A stretch of DNA of 22,420 nucleotides from an uncultured Clostridia bacterium. GTDB lineage: Bacteria > Bacillota_A > Clostridia > TANB77 > CAG-508. Of the stretch, positions 17,482 to 22,420 are shown in pieces. The stretch is from positions 1 through 22,420 of the forward strand of contig CANBLA010000005.1 in the NCBI GenBank assembly GCA_947369305.1, in the 5' to 3' direction. Every line of letters starts with the position of its first letter. The stretch's first letter is position 1. A program made the position numbers and the translations under genes. The notes under the pieces are model-generated. The model was given only the letters and a program-made list of their open reading frames with translations. It was not told where the DNA came from and made no database searches.

Positions 17482-18837
17482 ATGAAAATTCAATTAGCAG
17501 AACATTTTACCTATAAAAAATTAATTAAATTTACGATACCAACCATCATTATGATGATATTTACATCGATTTATGGTGTAGTGGATGGAATATTTGTGTC
17601 CAATTGTGTGGGCTCTGATGCGTTCGCATCTGTTAATTTGATTATGCCAATTTTAATGATTTTTGGAACCGTGGGTTTTATGTTTGGAACAGGTGGAAGT
17701 GCGTTAGTTTCAAAGACAATTGGGGAAGGGAAACGAGAAAAAGCAAGAGAATATTTTTCGATGTTGATTTATTTATTAATCATCATTGGTTTAGTGTTTA
17801 CAGTAATGGGAATCGTGCTGATAAAACCAGCTTCCGTTTTACTAGGAGCAGATGATGCAATGCTTGAAAATTGCATGATTTATGGAAAAGTGATACTGAT
17901 TTTTTTGGTTGCGTTTATTTTGCAAAATGCATTTCAGAGTTTTTTAATTGTGGCAGAAAAGCCAACGTTTGGATTGGTTATTTCAGTAATCACAGGTGTG
18001 ATGAATATGGGGCTAGATTGGCTCTTTATGTATGTACTTAAAATGGGAGTTTTAGGCGCAGGTTTGGCAACGGGAATGAGCCAGTTGATAGGGGGAATTG
18101 TACCACTTGTCTTTTTTATGAGAAATAATGGAACGGTTTTGAGGTTGACGAAAGCAAAATTTGATGGAAAAGCGATTTGGCAAGCTTGTACGAATGGTTC
18201 ATCAGAAATGCTGACGAATTTATCGATGTCACTTGTTAATATGCTGTATAATATGCAACTTATGAAATATGCAGGTTCTGATGGTGTTGTGGCTTATGGA
18301 ATTATTATGTATGTAGGCTTTCTTTTTATAGGAACGTATTTGGGCTATTCGATTGGAACAGCGCCAATTGTTGGCTTTCATTATGGGGCAGAAAATACGG
18401 ATGAATTGAAAAGTTTGCTAAAGAAGAGTTTGAAATTAATTGGTATTTCGGCAGTTATCATGACTGGATTGGCAGAAATATCAGCGAAATTGTTAGCATC
18501 TATTTTTGTAAGTTACAGCCCAGAGTTGCTGGAAATGAGCACGAGAGCGATTCGATTATTTGCGATTTCATATTTGATTAGTGGGTTTAACATATTTGCT
18601 TCTTCATTTTTTACAGCACTCAATAATGGAGCGGTTTCTGCCCTAATTTCGTTTTCGAGAACGTTGTTATTTCAAGTAATTGCGATATTGGTTCTTCCAA
18701 TGATTTTGGGATTGGATGGTATTTGGCTTGCGATTGTTTTTGCGGAGATTTTTGCTTTGCTGGTGAGTGTATTTTGTTTGGTTTGGAATAATAAAAAGTA
18801 TCATTATATGAGGAATTTTGTTAAATGTAAAAAATAA
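17482..18837 (+). CDS. MATE-family efflux transporter
   Basis: The 451-residue protein has about 12 hydrophobic segments in two similar halves, the layout of MATE (multidrug and toxin extrusion) cation antiporters of the DinF/NorM/MepA group. Typical stretches are IPTIIMMIFTSIYGVVDGIF near the N-terminus, GTGGSALVSKTIGEGKREKA after TM2, LNNGAVSALISFSRTLLFQV in the C-terminal half, and LGLDGIWLAIVFAE near the end. The N-terminus is similar to MepA-like members. The ribosome binding site TAGGAGGG precedes ATG 17482. It is transcribed alone from its own promoter, divergent from the ZIP gene. Substrate unknown. No adjacent regulator is seen. Confidence 0.96.
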   Translation: MKIQLAEHFTYKKLIKFTIPTIIMMIFTSIYGVVDGIFVSNCVGSDAFASVNLIMPILMIFGTVGFMFGTGGSALVSKTIGEGKREKAREYFSMLIYLLIIIGLVFTVMGIVLIKPASVLLGADDAMLENCMIYGKVILIFLVAFILQNAFQSFLIVAEKPTFGLVISVITGVMNMGLDWLFMYVLKMGVLGAGLATGMSQLIGGIVPLVFFMRNNGTVLRLTKAKFDGKAIWQACTNGSSEMLTNLSMSLVNMLYNMQLMKYAGSDGVVAYGIIMYVGFLFIGTYLGYSIGTAPIVGFHYGAENTDELKSLLKKSLKLIGISAVIMTGLAEISAKLLASIFVSYSPELLEMSTRAIRLFAISYLISGFNIFASSFFTALNNGAVSALISFSRTLLFQVIAILVLPMILGLDGIWLAIVFAEIFALLVSVFCLVWNNKKYHYMRNFVKCKK

Positions 18838-18871
18838 TACAATACTAGATAAAGCATTGATAAAGTAATTC

Positions 18872-18900
18872 TTGACTAAAATCACTTTTTTATGTATAAT
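18872..18900 (+). promoter_or_regulatory. Promoter of the unknown membrane protein gene
   Basis: TTGACT at 18872-18877, a 17-base spacer, and TATAAT at 18895-18900. It is followed by AAAGGAAGG and ATG 18925, so the leader is very short. Confidence 0.88.
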
Positions 18901-18924
18901 AAAAGTAAAGGAAGGTGAATTTTG

Positions 18925-19593
18925 ATGACAGATAAAGATTTAAAAAAGCATTTAAGAAAGCTTGCTATAGCATTTTTATTAATAATTTTATTGGTAATTG
19001 TTTTATCTGTCTATACGTTAGGCTCTACCAAAGCAAATTTGTCGATTTATGATCAATCAGAGTATAGTGATAACGTAAAAGTTTTAGGAATGAATGAAGA
19101 GGAATTAAAACAGTATTTATCAATTATAGGAAATTTAATTCGAGAGGACCAGCCAAATGAAAATGTTAAAAAGTTAGATTTAGCAACTAATTTTATTGAC
19201 ACAATGTGTTCTGCCTATGAAGTAGAAATCAATGAAAGTGGACAAAAATGTTATGATGTAAATGTTGTTAATCAAGTCTTAAAAGAACTAAATGCTGGAA
19301 TTGCAAGAGTAGAAGCTAGCTTAGAAAGTGGTTATAGTTATGATGTAGAAAAAAATGTTTATAGCAAAACAAAGACATCTGAAATAACTCCGTATTGCTT
19401 GAAAATAGATGCTATTACTAAGAAGGAAGAGAAAATGGAAATTGCCTATCAATTAGCTTTTATGACGGATACTCAAATGGCAGAATATAGCACAGGCAAA
19501 GAGGTTGATTTAAAAATACATCAAGTAAAAGTAGTCATTTTAAAGAATGATAATTATGAATTTTCGAAATATTTTTTGTATGAAATAGGATAA
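18925..19593 (+). CDS. Unknown single-pass membrane protein
   Basis: I do not recognise this 222-residue protein. It has a basic N-terminus (KDLKKHLRKL), one membrane segment (LAIAFLLIILLVIVLSVYTL, about residues 13-32) and an outside domain of about 190 residues with many charged residues, three cysteines and a predicted mix of helix and strand. There is no lipobox cysteine, so it is probably anchored by the uncleaved segment. The start is ATG 18925; the TTG at 18922 directly before it is less likely, given the AAAGGAAGG spacing. It has its own strong promoter and a strong terminator, so it is monocistronic. Codon use is that of the chromosome. Function unknown. Confidence 0.85.
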   Translation: MTDKDLKKHLRKLAIAFLLIILLVIVLSVYTLGSTKANLSIYDQSEYSDNVKVLGMNEEELKQYLSIIGNLIREDQPNENVKKLDLATNFIDTMCSAYEVEINESGQKCYDVNVVNQVLKELNAGIARVEASLESGYSYDVEKNVYSKTKTSEITPYCLKIDAITKKEEKMEIAYQLAFMTDTQMAEYSTGKEVDLKIHQVKVVILKNDNYEFSKYFLYEIG

Positions 19594-19597
19594 TAAA

Positions 19598-19638
19598 AAA
19601 CTTGAACTTTATTTTTGAAATAAAGTTCAAGTTTTTTT
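19598..19638. terminator. Strong bidirectional terminator
   Basis: AAACTTGAACTTTAT (19598-19612) pairs with ATAAAGTTCAAGTTT (19620-19634), a 15-bp perfect stem with a 7-base loop. A T-run follows on the plus strand and an A-run precedes it, giving T's for the minus strand. It serves the convergent genes on both sides. Confidence 0.92.
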
Positions 19639-19641
19639 AAT

Positions 19642-20653
19642 TTAAATTGAAATTTCCTCATCTTTTTGTTCGATTGGATTATTGTATGTAATTTCAAGCT
19701 CTTGACTTGGTTCAAAATTGGATTCAGCAGAATAAGTAAGTGAATTTTTGACTACTTTAAAGAAAGATTTTGGCATCAATTCTTTTAATTTTTGGTAACA
19801 TTCTGAAAAAGTTGACATTTTTAGCGCAATTATGTCTGGGTTGATTTGACTTGCTCCGACTTAAATTTGTTGCTTCAAGATAAGAATAACATAAAGTCTG
19901 ATAAGAAGTTAAAGTAGAAATGGAAGTCGAGGCCAATTCATGAATAGATTGATGTGTTTCATGATTTTGAGCATCCAAAAGTGTGAAACTTGTTTCATAT
20001 ACTGTTTTTAAAGAGTCTAATGTATGACAGGTAATTTGCATAGCAAGAATTGTTTTTCCTTCTTCTGCGAAAGTTTGCTCAAATTTACTTTTTCCCAGAG
20101 CAAAAGAAAGTTTACTAAATTGGGAAGCAAAATCTTTTAATTGATTTGGATTCATAGTTTGTGGTGAGTTCTGACGAAGTAAATTTCCCATTGCATCTAG
20201 ATAGTTTTGTTGCTCTTCTGTTAAATAATCTTGTGATAGCTCATAAGAGGGTTCTTCTTCCCAAATTTGTGTATGTTCAGATTTATCTGTATCAAGCAAG
20301 TCTTCATTTCCTTTGTAAAAAGCAGCTTGTAAATCCTCAAACTTTTTATCTGAATATGCATTATTTTCTTGCATAAGTGATTTTGTTAAAGCAACATATT
20401 CTCTAGCAATATCTTTTGCTGGAGTTGAAAGAATTGTTTGATTAAAAGCTATATATTTTTCTTCTAAAGCAGAATTTTTTAAAGTAGCCATCAAAGTTTC
20501 TACATCATCTGATTGTAAAATTTGATAAAGATTAAAATAATAGCTAAGTTCATCTATGGTTGATTTAGTTTCTTCTGCCAATTTAAGCGCGTGTCGTTTC
20601 ACGACAAGGCAATTTTTTAGTAAAATTCGATTTTTTGGTGAATGTAAGTCCAT
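19642..20653 (-). pseudogene. Unknown protein gene with a single-base frame break
   Basis: I do not recognise this gene. From ATG 20653 (ribosome binding site GAAAGGAA) the frame gives 298 residues to a stop at 19757, but after SYLEATNL its last part (SRSKSNQPRHNCAKNV) looks unnatural. Skipping one base in the TTAAATTT stretch at 19861-19868 gives a better continuation, VGASQINPDIIALKMSTFSE, running on with KVVKNSLTYSAESNF to a stop at 19642-19644, just before the shared terminator. The joined protein would be about 336 residues: soluble, helical, rich in Glu, Gln and Ser, without membrane segments. The break may be a mutation or a sequencing error. Function unknown. Confidence 0.7.
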
Positions 20654-20688
20654 CTATTTCACATTCCTTTCAAGTGTTATAATGAAAT

Positions 20689-20718
20689 TTTGCCTAAAAT
20701 CTATAAACACTAGGCAAA
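20689..20718. repeat. 8-bp inverted repeat in the leader of the minus-strand unknown gene
   Basis: TTTGCCTA (20689-20696) and TAGGCAAA (20711-20718), 14 bases apart, between the likely promoter and start of the gene ending at 20653. It could be an mRNA hairpin or an operator. It is not followed by a T-run. Confidence 0.55.
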
Positions 20719-20745
20719 CAATACATAATATCCCTACCATAACAA

Positions 20746-20776
20746 ATTATACCATAAAAGTTTTAATCTGTGTTAA
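20746..20776 (-). promoter_or_regulatory. Probable promoter of the minus-strand unknown gene
   Basis: On the minus strand, TATAAT (20746-20751) is preceded by TGG, an extended -10. The -35 is weak: AACACA at 17 bases or TTAACA at 19 bases. The leader to the start codon would be about 85-90 bases. Confidence 0.55.
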
Positions 20777-20859
20777 ATGTTACCAAAATGTAATATAAAA
20801 AAGAAGATGTTACATTTTAAAATATGTTGAAAAAATAAAAGGAAGAATAGAATACAATT

Positions 20860-20897
20860 ATAAAACAGAAATGAGTAGGCACATACCTACTCATTTC
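20860..20897 (-). terminator. Terminator of nadE
   Basis: GAAATGAGTAGG and its perfect complement CCTACTCATTTC (20868-20879 and 20886-20897) form a 12-bp stem with a 6-base loop. On the minus strand it is followed by TGTTTTAT. It lies 23 bases after the nadE stop. Confidence 0.88.
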
Positions 20898-20920
20898 GAA
20901 TCCAAAATAATAATTACAAT

Positions 20921-22420
20921 TTACCAATTGTTCGCATCAGCATCAGACGGCATTCTCAAATCGCCTCTGGGGGAAACGCTTACAGTTCCAACTTTAGGAC
21001 CATCCGGAATACAATTTCGCTTAAACTGGTTCTGGAAATCCCTCTTAATGAATGAATTATAATATTTTAAAAGTTCTTCTTCTGAATAAAATTCTTTAAA
21101 AGCAATTGCTGCTAAATACAGAATTTTATCACGAGAAAATCGTTTCCGACGGAAATTATAGATGAAGAAATCAATGACTTCATAGGGACCAACGGTGTTT
21201 TCTGTTTTTTGCACAATTTCTTTTCCATCCGTTGGAAGTAACTCCGGACTAATTGGTGTATTAATAATATCCAATAAAATCTCTTTGAGTCCTGGATTGT
21301 CTTCTTTTGCCTCAAATGCATACCATCCAATCAGATCTTCTACGAGCGTTTTTGGAATGGAACAATTAACACCATACATACTCATATGGTCGCCGTTGTA
21401 AGTGCACCAGCCTAATTCCAATTCAGATAAGTCTCCAGTACCGACTAAAATGCCATGTTCTTTGTTGGCAATATCCATCAAAATCTGGGTCCGCTCCCGT
21501 GCTTGTGTGTTTTCGTAGGTAATGTCATGTATATTAGCGTCGTGACCAATATCCTTAAAGTGTTGTATACAAGCGTCTTTGATAGAAATTTCACGTAAGC
21601 TTATACCCAGTACCTTACACAATTTAACAGCATTGTTATAGGTACGGTCTGTTGTACCAAAGCCTGGCATTGTAATTCCCATAATTCCAGAAGGATACAG
21701 TTTTAACTTCTTAAAAGCTTCGTTACAAACGAGTAAAGCTAATGTAGAGTCCAATCCACCTGAAATTCCAATTGTTACTTTTGTGTTATGAACTTGCTGT
21801 AATCTTCTTGCTAACCCTGTTGATTGGATTGAAATGATTTCCTTGCAGACTTTGCTACGTGCATCTTCATTTCGCGACGGAATAAATGGATAAGCTTTTA
21901 CAGTTCGGTTAAGTGAGTAGTTTTTCTCATGAATTGCGTCTTGAGAAATGAAAATCTCTTGATAAGATTGACATAAGTTTTTCTTGCTATCACTAAATGT
22001 TTTGTTTGCAATTCTCTCACTTGTTAAGGCATCGATATCAACATCAAATATCTTAATTTGATCTTTGATTTGAAAACGCTCAAATGCGGCCAATTGCGTA
22101 CCATTTTCGAAAGCATAGCCACTACCTCCAAATACCAAATCACTGGTTGATTCAGAAAAACCAGTAGAAGTATAAAGATACGCTGAAATAGTTCGTGAAC
22201 TCTGCGTTTTAATAAGCTCTCTGCGGTACTCATCTTTACCAACTAATTCATTGCTGGCAGATAAGTTTGCGATAATGTTCGCACCCGCCAATGACAGATA
22301 AGAACTGGGCGGAATAACAGACCAAAGATCTTCACAGATTTCGATTCCTAATCTGTAACCAATGGATGATGAAAAGATTAAATTACCAAAAGGTATATTT
22401 TCACCAAATAAGTTAACAGA
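20921..22420 (-). CDS. nadE: Glutamine-dependent NAD+ synthetase, 3' part (cut by right edge)
   Basis: NadE converts nicotinic acid adenine dinucleotide to NAD+ with ATP and glutamine. The frame stays open to the right edge, so the true start is outside; the TTG at 22291 is an internal leucine codon (SLAGANIIANLSASNE). About 499 of the usual 640 residues are seen. The nitrilase-type glutaminase domain shows YRLGIEICEDLW, with the catalytic cysteine codon at 22334-22336, then PPSSYLSLAGANIIANLSAS. The synthetase domain has the P-loop GISGGLDSTLAL (SGGLDS at 21746-21763) and GTGDLSELELGWCTYNGDH. The C-terminus ends in RKRFSRDKILYLAAI and FKRNCIPDGPKVGTVSVSPR. GC content is visibly higher than in most of the window. 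Confidence 0.97.
   Translation of the reverse strand, partial: SVNLFGENIPFGNLIFSSSIGYRLGIEICEDLWSVIPPSSYLSLAGANIIANLSASNELVGKDEYRRELIKTQSSRTISAYLYTSTGFSESTSDLVFGGSGYAFENGTQLAAFERFQIKDQIKIFDVDIDALTSERIANKTFSDSKKNLCQSYQEIFISQDAIHEKNYSLNRTVKAYPFIPSRNEDARSKVCKEIISIQSTGLARRLQQVHNTKVTIGISGGLDSTLALLVCNEAFKKLKLYPSGIMGITMPGFGTTDRTYNNAVKLCKVLGISLREISIKDACIQHFKDIGHDANIHDITYENTQARERTQILMDIANKEHGILVGTGDLSELELGWCTYNGDHMSMYGVNCSIPKTLVEDLIGWYAFEAKEDNPGLKEILLDIINTPISPELLPTDGKEIVQKTENTVGPYEVIDFFIYNFRRKRFSRDKILYLAAIAFKEFYSEEELLKYYNSFIKRDFQNQFKRNCIPDGPKVGTVSVSPRGDLRMPSDADANNW

Overview
The window is AT-rich, mostly housekeeping bacterial DNA, probably from a low-GC Bacillota/Clostridia genome. Evidence: the sequence is visibly A/T-dominated; AAGGAGG-type ribosome binding sites and TTGACA-N17-TATAAT-type promoters are common; metK has a SAM-I (S-box) leader; and one gene encodes a membrane-anchored LytM/M23 protein closely resembling clostridial SpoIIQ, which points to an endospore-forming lineage. 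The species cannot be fixed from the sequence alone.

Layout. (1) 1-5141, plus strand: 3' part of ligA, a 79-codon unknown gene, ruvB, a frameshifted multi-pass GT-C-type glycosyltransferase, and queH. These are tightly packed and look like one transcription unit. (2) About 4720-9370: a more A/T-rich accessory segment with different codon habits (many ATA and AGA codons). It begins inside the queH reading frame, which runs on into a truncated GNAT-like tail. Next come an intact OLD-type ATPase/TOPRIM nuclease, an intact RhuM-family protein, a ParB-like protein lacking its core motif, 244 bases of decayed DNA and a broken GNAT acetyltransferase. It reads as a phage-defence or mobile-element remnant under deletional decay in which two large genes survive. 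(3) 9402-15577, plus strand, core genes: low-molecular-weight tyrosine phosphatase, DNA polymerase I (polA), a Cof-type HAD phosphatase, uridine kinase (udk), the SAM-I riboswitch and metK. (4) 15685-18837: SpoIIQ-like protein, a convergent ZIP metal transporter, and a divergent MATE efflux transporter. (5) 18925-20653: an unknown single-pass membrane protein and a convergent frameshifted unknown gene, sharing one bidirectional terminator. (6) 20921-22420, minus strand: glutamine-dependent NAD synthetase (nadE), cut by the right edge.

Functional links: ligA, ruvB and polA serve DNA replication and repair. queH serves queuosine tRNA modification. metK makes SAM and is controlled by SAM through its leader. 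Several genes carry single-base frame breaks (glycosyltransferase near 3715, minus-strand unknown near 19861-19868), which could be real mutations or assembly errors. No tRNA, rRNA, CRISPR array, insertion sequence or transposase was seen. No stretch over 300 bases lacks a gene or gene remnant.

The best candidate for something new is the 4.7-9.4 kb segment: a QueH-GNAT chimera whose stop codon overlaps the start of the OLD-type nuclease (ATGA), followed by RhuM. A defence role is inference, not shown.
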